64,000 bases of DNA from Lachnospiraceae bacterium (GTDB lineage: Bacteria; Bacillota; Clostridia; Lachnospirales; Lachnospiraceae): contig JAEEGQ010000022.1 of assembly GCA_016280395.1 (NCBI GenBank), positions 62,001 to 126,000 of the forward strand. Reading direction: 5' to 3'. Both the position numbers and the translations under genes were made by a program. Below, piece after piece: positions 48,486 through 56,398 of the stretch. Below the pieces are notes generated by a model, which worked only from the letters and a program-made list of their open reading frames with translations, was not told where the DNA came from and made no database searches. Each line of letters starts with the position of its first letter. Positions within the stretch are counted from its first letter, which is position 1.

Positions 48486-49325
48486 ATGATAGATAACAGA
48501 CGAAAATGGATAACGATAGCCGTCTTTGCCGGGATACTATTGGTGTTGACAATGTTTGGCGCTTTTGCTGTGCCCAAACAGTCCGCCTTTGTGTATGAGC
48601 AGCCGGAACAGCTTGCAAAAGCCGGGATCGGCGGTGTAAAGACAAAGATGCCAAAGGCTTCGGCGCAGATATTCTTAAAGAGCTATTTTGGCGTAAACTT
48701 CACGAAATACACAGAATTCAAGGACTTCAGGACAGCGCTTGCAGCCCTGCGTAACCGCAGGGTATCCGCAATATGGGTTTCCGATGTTACGGCCGAGTAT
48801 CTTTGCAGGGAAGGCGGTTACAGGGCACTGTCTGCTCCGGAGACACCGGGAAAGGGCGAGAACAGGCTTGAGTTCGGGTTTGCCTTCAGGAGCTGTGATG
48901 TTGCCCTTAAGGACAAAACGAACGAGATGCTCGAAAAGTTCAGGAACAACGGCATAACCCAAAGACTTTACGAATATTTTGTCAACGGGGCAAAGAATGA
49001 CAGTCTGTGCGGGCTTTCCGGCAAGGGAAGGAAGCTCCGGTTCGGCATTACCGGAACCGTTGAACCTCTTGAAATTATCGATGAAAAGGGCAATTTCTCC
49101 GGAATGGCGGTAGAGCTTGCAAAGTATCTTGCAGCTTATGTCGACATGAAGGTGGAGTTTGTAAGGGTTGACAACGATACAGCCTTTTCAATGCTCATGG
49201 CCGGAAAGATCGATGTTCTGGCCTGCTACGGAACCAGCGAGAACCATTCGGCAGAGGTGCCGGAATACATTATGTCCGACGGTTACTGCGGAATGAAGGA
49301 ATACCGTCTTCTTGTAAATAAATAA
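48486..49325 (+). CDS. Anchored type-3 solute-binding protein with lobes in reversed order
   Basis: A 279-residue protein with an N-terminal uncleaved-type helix (about 9-30). The first half (about 42-165) reads like the C-terminal lobe of a family-3 binding protein: GGVKTKMPKASAQIFLKSYFG, FRTALAALRNRRVSAIWVSD, KDKTNEMLEKFRNNGITQRLYEYF. The second half (about 178-279) reads like the N-terminal lobe: LRFGITGTVEPLEIIDEKGN, FSGMAVELAKYLAAY, FSMLMAGKIDVLACYG. In ordinary members the order is the opposite. No lipobox is seen. The likely ligand would be an amino acid or small polar molecule; function unknown. Confidence 0.75.
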   Translation: MIDNRRKWITIAVFAGILLVLTMFGAFAVPKQSAFVYEQPEQLAKAGIGGVKTKMPKASAQIFLKSYFGVNFTKYTEFKDFRTALAALRNRRVSAIWVSDVTAEYLCREGGYRALSAPETPGKGENRLEFGFAFRSCDVALKDKTNEMLEKFRNNGITQRLYEYFVNGAKNDSLCGLSGKGRKLRFGITGTVEPLEIIDEKGNFSGMAVELAKYLAAYVDMKVEFVRVDNDTAFSMLMAGKIDVLACYGTSENHSAEVPEYIMSDGYCGMKEYRLLVNK

Positions 49326-49359
49326 ATGCCGGCAGACAGCCGGGGGAATCAGGGTGATC

Positions 49360-50013
49360 ATGTCTAATCTGTTTAATGCGATCAAAAGCAATCTTATTGC
49401 CGGAGGGGCTTACAGCCTTATCATCAAGGCGATCATATCGACGCTTGTACTTACTGTCCTCGCACTTATCATAGCAGCCGCTGTAGGAGCTGTCTTAAGC
49501 TATTTTATGTGTTATGAGGTCAAATATGTTTCCGCTGTTGCGGTATCCTTAAGCTTCCTGTTCAGGAGCACACCGGTGCTGCTGCTTATGCTGTTCTTAA
49601 ATTTCGGACCTTTCGGTTCGACGCATATGCCGGCTCTTCTTACGGCGGCATTTGCCATAGGTCTTTATGGCGGCGGGCATATCTCCGAGGTAGTAATGAA
49701 GGCTGTCAGGGAACATGAGGATTTTGCGGACAAAGAGATCCGCAGACGCTTAAGGAAGGCATTTTTTACGGCTGCGTTCCCGGAGGGCTGCATCCGTTCA
49801 AAATTCCAGCTGAAAAGGCTTGTCATCCAGCTGTTCCAGTGGACGACCGTCGCAGGTTACATAGGTGTTAACGAGCTCACCCAGGTTATGCAGGACATCG
49901 GAAACCGCACCATGTATCCTTTCTTCTCGATAGGCTTCTCGATCCTGGTTTACCTTTGCATGACGGTTGTGCTCGAGATAGTTTATAATCTTGTGGAAAA
50001 GAAGATCAAATAA
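49360..50013 (+). CDS. Amino-acid-ABC-like permease without the EAA motif
   Basis: A 217-residue membrane protein with the helix layout of HisM/GlnP-type permeases ([66 protein letters not shown]). The cytoplasmic EAA loop that normally docks the ATPase is replaced by [24 protein letters not shown]. No ABC ATPase is near. The protein may use an unusual ATPase partner or may have lost transport. ATG 49360 is preferred to GTG 49354, with AGGG just before it. It belongs with the upstream binding-protein-like gene. Confidence 0.75.
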   Translation: MSNLFNAIKSNLIAGGAYSLIIKAIISTLVLTVLALIIAAAVGAVLSYFMCYEVKYVSAVAVSLSFLFRSTPVLLLMLFLNFGPFGSTHMPALLTAAFAIGLYGGGHISEVVMKAVREHEDFADKEIRRRLRKAFFTAAFPEGCIRSKFQLKRLVIQLFQWTTVAGYIGVNELTQVMQDIGNRTMYPFFSIGFSILVYLCMTVVLEIVYNLVEKKIK

Positions 50014-50071
50014 CATAAAAAATCAAGATGCCGGGACGGGAGAGGCGGACCGGCAGGAAAGGGTTTACGGT

Positions 50072-50842
50072 ATGGAGAGAAAAAATGTACAGTATCACAT
50101 CCAGTGCGCAGAGGGAGAGGTAGGAAAGTACGTCATCATCCCAGGTGATCCCGGCCGCTGTGAGAAGATCGCAAAGTATTTTGACAACCCTGTGCTTGTG
50201 GCACAGAACCGCGAATATACCACGTATACGGGCACACTTCTCGGGGAGAAGGTAAGCGTATGTTCTACCGGTATCGGCGGTCCTTCGGCTTCTATCGCCG
50301 TTGAGGAGCTTACGGCTCTCGGAGCGGACACCTTTGTGCGCGTCGGGACCTGCGGCGGTATAAACATGAAGGTGCTTGCGGACGACTGTGTTATCGCAAG
50401 CGGTGCGGTAAGAATGGAAGGAACAAGCCGCGAATATGCGCCGATAGAATTTCCTGCTGTTGCGGATTATGAGGTCCTGACAGCACTTGTTGAAGGCGCA
50501 AAGAGGCTTGGCTTAAGGTGGCACGCAGGTGTCGTACAGTGCAAGGATTCGTTCTACGGACAGCATTCGCCTTCACGCATGCCTGTTTCCTATGAGCTCC
50601 TTAACAAATGGGAAGCATGGAAGCGCCTCGGCGTGCTCGGCAGCGAGATGGAATCTGCAGCGGTATTTACCGTGGCTGCAGCTCTCGGAGTCCGCGCAGG
50701 TTCCGTATTCCATGTTGTATGGAACCAGGAGCGCAAGGCAGCGGGCTTCCATGAACCGGATGCATTTGATACCGAGAAGGCAATAAGGATCGGTATTGAA
50801 GCCGTAAAGATACTTATCGAAAGAGACAGGGTGGCTAAATAA
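50072..50842 (+). CDS. udp: Uridine phosphorylase
   Basis: Cleaves uridine with phosphate to uracil and ribose-1-phosphate. 256 residues of the nucleoside-phosphorylase NP-I family: [16 protein letters not shown] at the start, [28 protein letters not shown] for phosphate, and [23 protein letters not shown] for the ribose site. It may accept other nucleosides. The ORF-track start at 49991 lies inside the permease gene. AGGAAAGGG precedes ATG 50072, which also begins the usual family N-terminus. Confidence 0.88.
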   Translation: MERKNVQYHIQCAEGEVGKYVIIPGDPGRCEKIAKYFDNPVLVAQNREYTTYTGTLLGEKVSVCSTGIGGPSASIAVEELTALGADTFVRVGTCGGINMKVLADDCVIASGAVRMEGTSREYAPIEFPAVADYEVLTALVEGAKRLGLRWHAGVVQCKDSFYGQHSPSRMPVSYELLNKWEAWKRLGVLGSEMESAAVFTVAAALGVRAGSVFHVVWNQERKAAGFHEPDAFDTEKAIRIGIEAVKILIERDRVAK

Positions 50843-50843
50843 G

Positions 50844-50888
50844 ATAATACATGACAGCGGGTGTTTCGTCCGTTGTCATATGTATTAT
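50844..50888 (+). promoter_or_regulatory. Long stem-loop upstream of the pullulanase gene
   Basis: ATAATACA-TGACAGCGG, loop GTGTTTCGT, CCGTTGTCA-TA-TGTATTAT: 17 paired positions with a two-base bulge and one G-U pair. It ends just before AGAGGAG and has no T run, so it looks like an RNA regulatory element rather than a terminator. Confidence 0.5.
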
Positions 50889-50903
50889 AGAGGAGAAACG
50901 CGG

Positions 50904-50941
50904 ATGATCCGCAAACAATGAATAAAGAGGAGAAGAGATGA
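50904..50941 (+). other. Two overlapping mini-ORFs before pulA
   Basis: ATG ATC CGC AAA CAA TGA (50904-50921), with GAGGAG upstream, overlaps a second mini-ORF MNKEEKR (50918-50941). The stop of the second overlaps the pulA ATG (ATGA at 50938). They may be a translational leader cascade or chance. Confidence 0.3.
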
Positions 50942-53616
50942 AGAAAACAGTAAAAAATGTATTGGCTTTTCTGCTGGTGCTCGCAATGATCCTGCCGGGA
51001 TATTTCGGACCGGTCATGAAAGCGAAGGCAAGCGAGGGTGTCACCCTTAAGCTGCACTACCACAGGACAGACGGCAATTACGAAGGCTGGGACGTCTGGC
51101 TCTGGGAGGAAGGCAAGGACGGCGCAGGTTACGCATTTGCCGATGAAAACGGTGAAAAGGTCGCAACAAAAGTGATAACGAGCGGTGCTTCAAGCATCGG
51201 GTTTATTGTGAGAACCGCAAGCTGGGATAAGGATATCGCCAAGGACCAGTTCATCGACATCGCGGAAATGGCTTCCGGTACGGTACACATTTATGTCGAA
51301 TCTGGAGTTGAAGGCTACACAAAGACCTACGGAGATGATGCAGTGAGAGGCATAAAGATCAAAAGTGCAAAATATAACGGGAATGACGCTATAGACATCA
51401 TCATGACGGCGCCTATCGACGGCGATCACAATACGGTATTTTCCGTAAAAGGTCCCAAGGGCGAAGTATCGATCAAGTCTGTTAATGCCATGGGCGCAAA
51501 CTACAGGATCAATTTGGATGCGCCCCTTAAGGATACTTCAAAATACACGGTATATTATGACGGTTCGCCGTGCTCTGTAACGATGCCGAACATCTTCTCA
51601 ACAGAGAAGTTTGAGAATGAGTTTACATATACGGGCAGCGATCTCGGGGCTGTATGGACCGCAGACAAGACAACCTTCAGGGTATGGTCGCCTGTTGCGG
51701 AGACTCTTAAGGTAAATCTCTACAAGAGCGGGACCGAAGGCACAGCTGACCTTATCGAGTCGATCGATATGAAACAGGATGTGAACGGTACCTGGGTAGC
51801 CGAAAAGAACGGCAACCAGAACGGTGTTTATTACACCTACAGCGTTACTGTGGACGGCGTTACGAGCGAGACCATCGATCCTTACGCAAGGACTGCGGGC
51901 GTTAACGGCAAGCGAGGCATGATCATCGATCTTAAATCCACAGATCCCTCGGGCTGGGATGCCGACAAGAACCCGAACGCAGGGAAGAGCTATACCGATG
52001 CGATAATCTATGAGGCTCACATCCGCGATATTACGGTCGGAAAAGAAGCAAATATCTCAAAACCCGGTACTTTCCTCGGTGTTGCGGAGCTTGGAACAAA
52101 GACGAGCAGCGGCATCGCAACAGGGCTTGACCATATCAAAGAGCTTGGCATCACGCACCTGCACATCCTTCCGATGTACGATTTCGGCTCGGTTGACGAG
52201 TCAAAGGGCGGTTATAACTGGGGCTACGATCCCGTTAACTACAACATTCCGGAAGGCTCCTATTCGACGGATCCTTACAACGGGAACGTGCGTGTGAGCG
52301 AGCTCAAGCAGATGGTTAAAACACTGCACGAGAACGGGATAAGCGTTGTTATGGACGTTGTTTACAACCATGTTTACAGCGCTGCGGAATTCAGCGTTAA
52401 CAAGCTTGTTCCCGGCTATTTCTCAAGGATAATGGAGAACGGCGCGTATTCGAACGGTTCCGGCTGCGGCAACGATACGGCAACGGAACGCTCCATGGTA
52501 AGAAAATACGTTGTTGATTCGGTTAACTACTGGGCAGATGAGTATCATATCGACGGTTTCCGTTTTGACCTTGTGGGTCTTATGGATGTCGATACCATCA
52601 ATGAGATAGTGGAGACCGTACACAAGAAACACCCGGATGTCCTGTTCTACGGCGAAGGCTGGTCGCTTACAACCATGGTCACAAAGGATGATGTGAAGCT
52701 TGCAACACAGCCTAATTCCCAGTTGACTCCCGGTTTCGCATATTTTAACGACACCTTCAGGGATGCGGTAAAAGGCGGCGTGTTCAACGCTTCCGAAAAA
52801 GGCTTTGTATCGGGTGCGAGCGGTAAGGAATTCACGATCTTCAGAGGCTTTACGGGAAGATGTTCCTGGTGCAAAACACCTTTACAGAGCGTGAACTATG
52901 CATCATGTCACGATAACAATACTTTGTATGACAGGCTTGCTCTCTCTGCCGACAAGGGTTCAGACCTTGCCGCAATGAACAGGCTTGCCGCAGCAATAAC
53001 GCTTACTTCCGACGGTATCCCCTTCATGATGTCCGGAGAGGAAATGCTGCGTTCAAAGAAAAATGCCGACGGTACTTTCAACGAGAACAGCTATAATGCC
53101 GGCGATGCGGTAAATGCGCTTGATTATTCCAGCCTTTCAGACGATACCGTCAAGACCGTAAACGATTATTACAAGGGATTGATCGAGTTCAGAAAGGCAC
53201 ACCCCGCTTTCAGAGCGACGGATGTTGCAGTGATCGACAAGGCAGTCAAGAGGATCGAAGGCATCGGCAAGAATATTGTCGGTATAGCGATCGATGGAAC
53301 ACAGATCACAGGAGAGACCGCAAGTTCTATATTTGTTGTGTTCAATGCCGATACAGCAGATGCAAATGTTGAGCTCCCCGAAGGCAAATGGGGTATTTAC
53401 GTTAACGACACAAAAGCCGGAACAAAACGTCTTAAGACGGTTTCGGGAAAGGTGAACGTTAAAGGTATTTCGGCAATGGTCCTTGTAAAAGAAGGAGAGG
53501 GAAGCGTTGTCAATCCATGGCTCATAGCCGGGATCGCAGGAGCGGGTGTTGTGCTTGCCGCAGCGCTTTTTGTGATACTTTTCGGGAGAAAAAAGAATCC
53601 GAAGAAAGAGAAATAA
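50938..53616 (+). CDS. pulA: Extracellular type I pullulanase, membrane anchored
   Basis: Debranching enzyme for alpha-1,6 links in starch or glycogen-type polymers. 892 residues. A signal peptide is followed by a CBM41-like starch-binding domain (about 33-130, TLKLHYHRTDGNYEGWDVWLW), a CBM48/N domain (about 230-330, WTADKTTFRVWSPVAE) and a GH13 barrel with YNWGYDPVNYN, the nucleophile stretch FRFDLVGLMD (about 540), acid/base GEGWS (about 572) and SCHDNNT. The C-terminal beta domain ends in a membrane helix (IAGIAGAGVVLAAALFVILFG) with a basic tail, which holds it on the cell surface. GAGGAG lies before the ATG. Confidence 0.94.
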   Translation: MKKTVKNVLAFLLVLAMILPGYFGPVMKAKASEGVTLKLHYHRTDGNYEGWDVWLWEEGKDGAGYAFADENGEKVATKVITSGASSIGFIVRTASWDKDIAKDQFIDIAEMASGTVHIYVESGVEGYTKTYGDDAVRGIKIKSAKYNGNDAIDIIMTAPIDGDHNTVFSVKGPKGEVSIKSVNAMGANYRINLDAPLKDTSKYTVYYDGSPCSVTMPNIFSTEKFENEFTYTGSDLGAVWTADKTTFRVWSPVAETLKVNLYKSGTEGTADLIESIDMKQDVNGTWVAEKNGNQNGVYYTYSVTVDGVTSETIDPYARTAGVNGKRGMIIDLKSTDPSGWDADKNPNAGKSYTDAIIYEAHIRDITVGKEANISKPGTFLGVAELGTKTSSGIATGLDHIKELGITHLHILPMYDFGSVDESKGGYNWGYDPVNYNIPEGSYSTDPYNGNVRVSELKQMVKTLHENGISVVMDVVYNHVYSAAEFSVNKLVPGYFSRIMENGAYSNGSGCGNDTATERSMVRKYVVDSVNYWADEYHIDGFRFDLVGLMDVDTINEIVETVHKKHPDVLFYGEGWSLTTMVTKDDVKLATQPNSQLTPGFAYFNDTFRDAVKGGVFNASEKGFVSGASGKEFTIFRGFTGRCSWCKTPLQSVNYASCHDNNTLYDRLALSADKGSDLAAMNRLAAAITLTSDGIPFMMSGEEMLRSKKNADGTFNENSYNAGDAVNALDYSSLSDDTVKTVNDYYKGLIEFRKAHPAFRATDVAVIDKAVKRIEGIGKNIVGIAIDGTQITGETASSIFVVFNADTADANVELPEGKWGIYVNDTKAGTKRLKTVSGKVNVKGISAMVLVKEGEGSVVNPWLIAGIAGAGVVLAAALFVILFGRKKNPKKEK

Positions 53617-53630
53617 GCATAAATAAGCAT

Positions 53631-53664
53631 AAAAATCCCGCAGTTTGAAAGCTGCGGGATTTTT
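53631..53664. terminator. Rho-independent terminator after pulA
   Basis: AAAAATCCCGCAG, loop TTTGAAAG, CTGCGGGATTTTT. The A run before and T run after allow function in both directions. Confidence 0.9.
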
Positions 53665-53680
53665 GTGTGATAAGCGAATA

Positions 53681-53712
53681 CCCTTGACGCAAGCTTGCTT
53701 GCATGTCAAGGG
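53681..53712. repeat. Palindromic element between convergent genes
   Basis: CCCTTGAC-GCAAGC, TT, GCTTGC-AT-GTCAAGGG: 14 paired positions with a two-base bulge and an almost absent loop. There is no T run. It is REP-like in form. Only one copy was found in the window by eye. Confidence 0.5.
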
Positions 53713-53737
53713 CAGAGCGAACGGTCATCGGGCGGAC

Positions 53738-53775
53738 TAAAAAAAGTTCCGGGAAACGGAGGGTTTCCCGGAACT
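53738..53775 (-). terminator. Rho-independent terminator of the minus-strand gene
   Basis: Read on the minus strand: AGTTCCGGGAAAC, short loop, GTTTCCCGGAACT, then TTTTTT. It lies 9 bases after the stop of the 53784-54347 gene. Confidence 0.88.
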
Positions 53776-53783
53776 ATTTATTT

Positions 53784-54347
53784 TCAGTCTTCTATCATCC
53801 TGTCTATAAGCGCGTCTTCGCCGGGAAGGAACAGCGCTGCGATAACTGCGCCCGTTGCCGGATAATTTACGGATGCGAACCTTGAACATACGGAAAGATA
53901 GGTTTCTTTTGAGTATTTAGCATTTAAGAGCTTTGCTACGGAATCAAAGTTGCGGGGAGTAACGGCGCGACCCCAGGATGAAGCATTCCCTGCCAGATAT
54001 CTGACTTTTGAAACACAATCGGGAGTTATCGCATATTCCATACCCGAGGGAACTTTGCAAACGATCTCGACAGTATCGTTTTCGGTTATGTTCATCAGCA
54101 ACCTGCTGCCTTCGGGATCGTTGACATTTTCATTGCCCGGAAGGATCAATACAGAGGAACCGGTGCCTTCGCTGGCTTCGTAGATCTCGTTGAAATTGAA
54201 GCCCTGAGATTCATCCGACTGAAGGAAAGAGATCAGTTTATCTATGCTGTCCTGATCCATTATGGAGCTGCTGACCTTTTTTTCCGTCAGGAAATTAAGG
54301 AGAGCATCGATTTCGGCCTGTGAAAGAAGAACTTTGCTTTTATCCAT
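53784..54347 (-). CDS. Protein with two FliM-like N-terminal peptides, unknown function
   Basis: A 187-residue soluble protein. It starts MDKSKVLLSQAEIDALLNFL, nearly the same as the N-terminal peptide with which FliM and FliY bind phosphorylated CheY (LSQxEIDALL). A second, weaker copy follows (MDQDSIDKLISFLQ, about residues 30-43). The remaining ~130 residues are a mixed alpha/beta region I do not recognise; no FliM, CheC or SpoA motifs are seen. It has its own promoter and terminator and lies alone between pulA and tRNA-Trp. A role near the chemotaxis/flagellar switch is possible but is inference from the peptide only. Confidence 0.75.
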   Translation of the reverse strand: MDKSKVLLSQAEIDALLNFLTEKKVSSSIMDQDSIDKLISFLQSDESQGFNFNEIYEASEGTGSSVLILPGNENVNDPEGSRLLMNITENDTVEIVCKVPSGMEYAITPDCVSKVRYLAGNASSWGRAVTPRNFDSVAKLLNAKYSKETYLSVCSRFASVNYPATGAVIAALFLPGEDALIDRMIED

Positions 54348-54404
54348 GAAAAACCTCCCGATGTTTTTTGGACCGCCTTACGCGAAGCAGATCCTTACCT
54401 TGAC

Positions 54405-54433
54405 ATCATAGCATAAATGCGGCAAACAGTCAA
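54405..54433 (-). promoter_or_regulatory. Promoter of the FliM-peptide gene
   Basis: Minus strand: TTGACT, 17-bp spacer, TATGAT. The -35 is only two bases from the T run of the tRNA-Trp terminator. Confidence 0.75.
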
Positions 54434-54435
54434 AC

Positions 54436-54464
54436 AAAAAAGGCTGTAAGATGAACTTACAGCC
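54436..54464 (-). terminator. Rho-independent terminator of tRNA-Trp
   Basis: Minus strand: GGCTGTAAG, loop TTCAT, CTTACAGCC, TTTTTT. Confidence 0.9.
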
Positions 54465-54468
54465 TTTA

Positions 54469-54539
54469 CAGGGGATGAGAGAATCGAACTCCCGCTAAGA
54501 GTTTTGGAGACTCCTGTCATGCCATTTGACCAATCCCCT
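54469..54539 (-). tRNA. tRNA-Trp (anticodon CCA)
   Basis: Minus-strand cloverleaf: acceptor AGGGGAT/ATCCCCT, D arm GTCA/TGAC, anticodon arm GGAGT-CTCCAAA-ACTCT, T arm GGGAG-TTCGATT-CTCTC, discriminator G. CCA is not encoded. Confidence 0.95.
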
Positions 54540-54542
54540 AGA

Positions 54543-54560
54543 CGGTAACAGAAGTTACCG
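54543..54560 (-). other. Hairpin in the tRNA-Trp 5' leader
   Basis: CGGTAAC, AGAA, GTTACCG, a 7-bp perfect stem 4 bases before the mature tRNA 5' end. It may guide 5' processing or fold away from the tRNA. Confidence 0.45.
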
Positions 54561-54582
54561 TTGGAATGACTTCCGAAAAATG

Positions 54583-54611
54583 ATATTACTATAAATGCGC
54601 ACACTTGTCAA
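54583..54611 (-). promoter_or_regulatory. Promoter of tRNA-Trp
   Basis: Minus strand: perfect TTGACA, 17-bp spacer, TAATAT. Confidence 0.8.
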
Positions 54612-54700
54612 GAAAAAAATGATTTGAAGAAATAAGCTTGAAGAAATAAGAAATAAGGCGCATTAACGGTTGCGGTAAATCCCCAAATTCTATTTTTTTG

Positions 54701-54729
54701 TTGCATTCCGTTCTCTTAGCGGTTATACT
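54701..54729 (+). promoter_or_regulatory. Promoter of tgt-yajC
   Basis: TTGCAT, 17-bp spacer, TATACT, about 28 bases before the tgt ATG. Confidence 0.7.
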
Positions 54730-54757
54730 TATTTTATTGACTTGAAAGGGAGCAGAT

Positions 54758-55897
54758 ATGGCGAAATACACCTTGCTTAAAACAGAGGGGCGCGCAAAAC
54801 GCGCACAGTTTGAAACTGTGCACGGAACTGTCCAGACACCGGTATTTATGAATGTCGGGACCTGCGCCGCGATCAAAGGCGCCGTATCAACGCTCGATCT
54901 TTCGGGGATAGGAACACAGATAGAGCTTTCAAACACATATCATCTGCATGTCAGACCGGGCGATGAGATCGTGAAGAAGATGGGCGGCATCCGGAAGTTC
55001 ATGAACTGGGATAAGCCCGTACTTACAGATTCCGGCGGTTTTCAGGTCTTTTCGCTTGCGGGGCTTCGCAAGATAAAAGAAGAGGGCGTGACCTTCCATT
55101 CACATGTGGACGGCCGTGTGATCTTCATGGGACCGGAAGAAAGCATGCGGATACAGTCAAATCTCGCATCGACCATAGCGATGGCCTTCGATGAATGTCC
55201 CCCGAGCCTTGCGGAACGCAGCTATATCGAGAACTCCGTGGCAAGGACGACAAGATGGCTTGAGAGATGCAAAAAAGAGATGGCGCGCCTGAATTCGCTT
55301 GAAGATACCATCAACCGGCAGCAGCTCCTGTTTGGTATCAACCAGGGCGGAACCCTTACCGACGTCCGTATCGAACATGCAAAGCGCATAACGGAAATGG
55401 AACTTGACGGGTATGCCGTCGGCGGGCTTGCAGTAGGCGAAACGCATGAGGAAATGTACCGCGTGCTCGACGAAGTTGTGCCGTATCTGCCCGCAGACAA
55501 GCCTGTTTATCTGATGGGAGTGGGGACTCCTGCCAATATCTTAGAGGCTGTTGAGCGCGGCGTGGATTTCTTTGACTGCGTGTATCCCACAAGGAACGGC
55601 AGACATGGGCATGCCTACACGAACCACGGCAAGATCAACCTTCTTAACGCAAAGTACGAGACAGATGACAGACCGATAGAAGAGGGCTGCGGATGTCCTG
55701 CCTGCAGGAATCACAGCAGGGCATACATACGGCATCTGCTGAAGGCCGGTGAAATGCTCGGGATGCGCCTTATGGTGCTTCATAATCTGTATTTCTATAA
55801 CACAATGATGACTGAAATACGCGATGCGATTGACAATGGGTGTTTCGCGTCATACAAAAAAACTAAATTAGAGGGCTTAGAAGCAAAGGAGAATTGA
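54758..55897 (+). CDS. tgt: tRNA-guanine transglycosylase
   Basis: Exchanges guanine 34 for preQ1 or queuine in GUN tRNAs. 379 residues, family length. Shows LTDSGGFQVFSL with the catalytic Asp, AFDECPPSLAERSY, GYAVGGLAVGE, and the zinc site CGCPACRNHSRAYIRHL. GAAAGGGAGCAG lies before the ATG. yajC follows at once, as in many bacteria. Confidence 0.97.
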   Translation: MAKYTLLKTEGRAKRAQFETVHGTVQTPVFMNVGTCAAIKGAVSTLDLSGIGTQIELSNTYHLHVRPGDEIVKKMGGIRKFMNWDKPVLTDSGGFQVFSLAGLRKIKEEGVTFHSHVDGRVIFMGPEESMRIQSNLASTIAMAFDECPPSLAERSYIENSVARTTRWLERCKKEMARLNSLEDTINRQQLLFGINQGGTLTDVRIEHAKRITEMELDGYAVGGLAVGETHEEMYRVLDEVVPYLPADKPVYLMGVGTPANILEAVERGVDFFDCVYPTRNGRHGHAYTNHGKINLLNAKYETDDRPIEEGCGCPACRNHSRAYIRHLLKAGEMLGMRLMVLHNLYFYNTMMTEIRDAIDNGCFASYKKTKLEGLEAKEN

Positions 55898-55898
55898 T

Positions 55899-56261
55899 AT
55901 GTTTAATGTGATTTTGGATGGTAACGCACAGGGACAGAACGCGGGACCGCAGTCGATCATCATGCTTGTTGTGTGGATCGTTGTACTTGTTGCAATGTTC
56001 TATTTCATGCTGATCCGTCCCCAGAGAAAGCAGCAGAAGCAGATGGATGCGCTTGTTTCTTCACTTGAGGTTGGCGACAGCGTGCTTACGACAAGCGGTT
56101 TCTACGGCATCATCATCGATGTCATGGAGGATGTTATAATCGTTGAATTCGGCAACAACAAGAACTGCCGTATCCCCATGAAAAAGACCGCGGTCGTTGA
56201 GGTTGAAAAGGCAAATGGCGGCGCCGCAAAGGACACAAAGGATTCTAAGGAGAGTAAATGA
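55899..56261 (+). CDS. yajC: Preprotein translocase auxiliary subunit YajC
   Basis: A 120-residue single-pass membrane protein that joins SecDF at the translocon. One helix (about 22-42, IIMLVVWIVVLVAMFYFMLIRPQRKQQKQ) carries the family RPQRKxxK tail, followed by the small beta domain (VGDSVLTTSGFYGIIIDVMEDVIIVEFG). secD and secF do not follow here; a terminator does. Confidence 0.95.
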   Translation: MFNVILDGNAQGQNAGPQSIIMLVVWIVVLVAMFYFMLIRPQRKQQKQMDALVSSLEVGDSVLTTSGFYGIIIDVMEDVIIVEFGNNKNCRIPMKKTAVVEVEKANGGAAKDTKDSKESK

Positions 56262-56285
56262 TCTCTGCTTTTGAACATGAAACTG

Positions 56286-56313
56286 ACGAGCAGGTTTTGC
56301 CTGCTCGTTTTTT
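56286..56313 (+). terminator. Rho-independent terminator after yajC
   Basis: ACGAGCAGG, loop TTTTG, CCTGCTCGT, TTTTT. Confidence 0.92.
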
Positions 56314-56398
56314 GAAAACACAGGCAGGAACATCGCTTTAGAAAACGCAGGCATGAGCCGCTTTAAGACAAATGCCGGCAATACACGAAAGGAACGAT

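Noticed and set aside
50844-50888. Terminator after udp
   Set aside because: The stem is long, but no T run follows and a ribosome binding site comes next; an RNA leader element is more likely.
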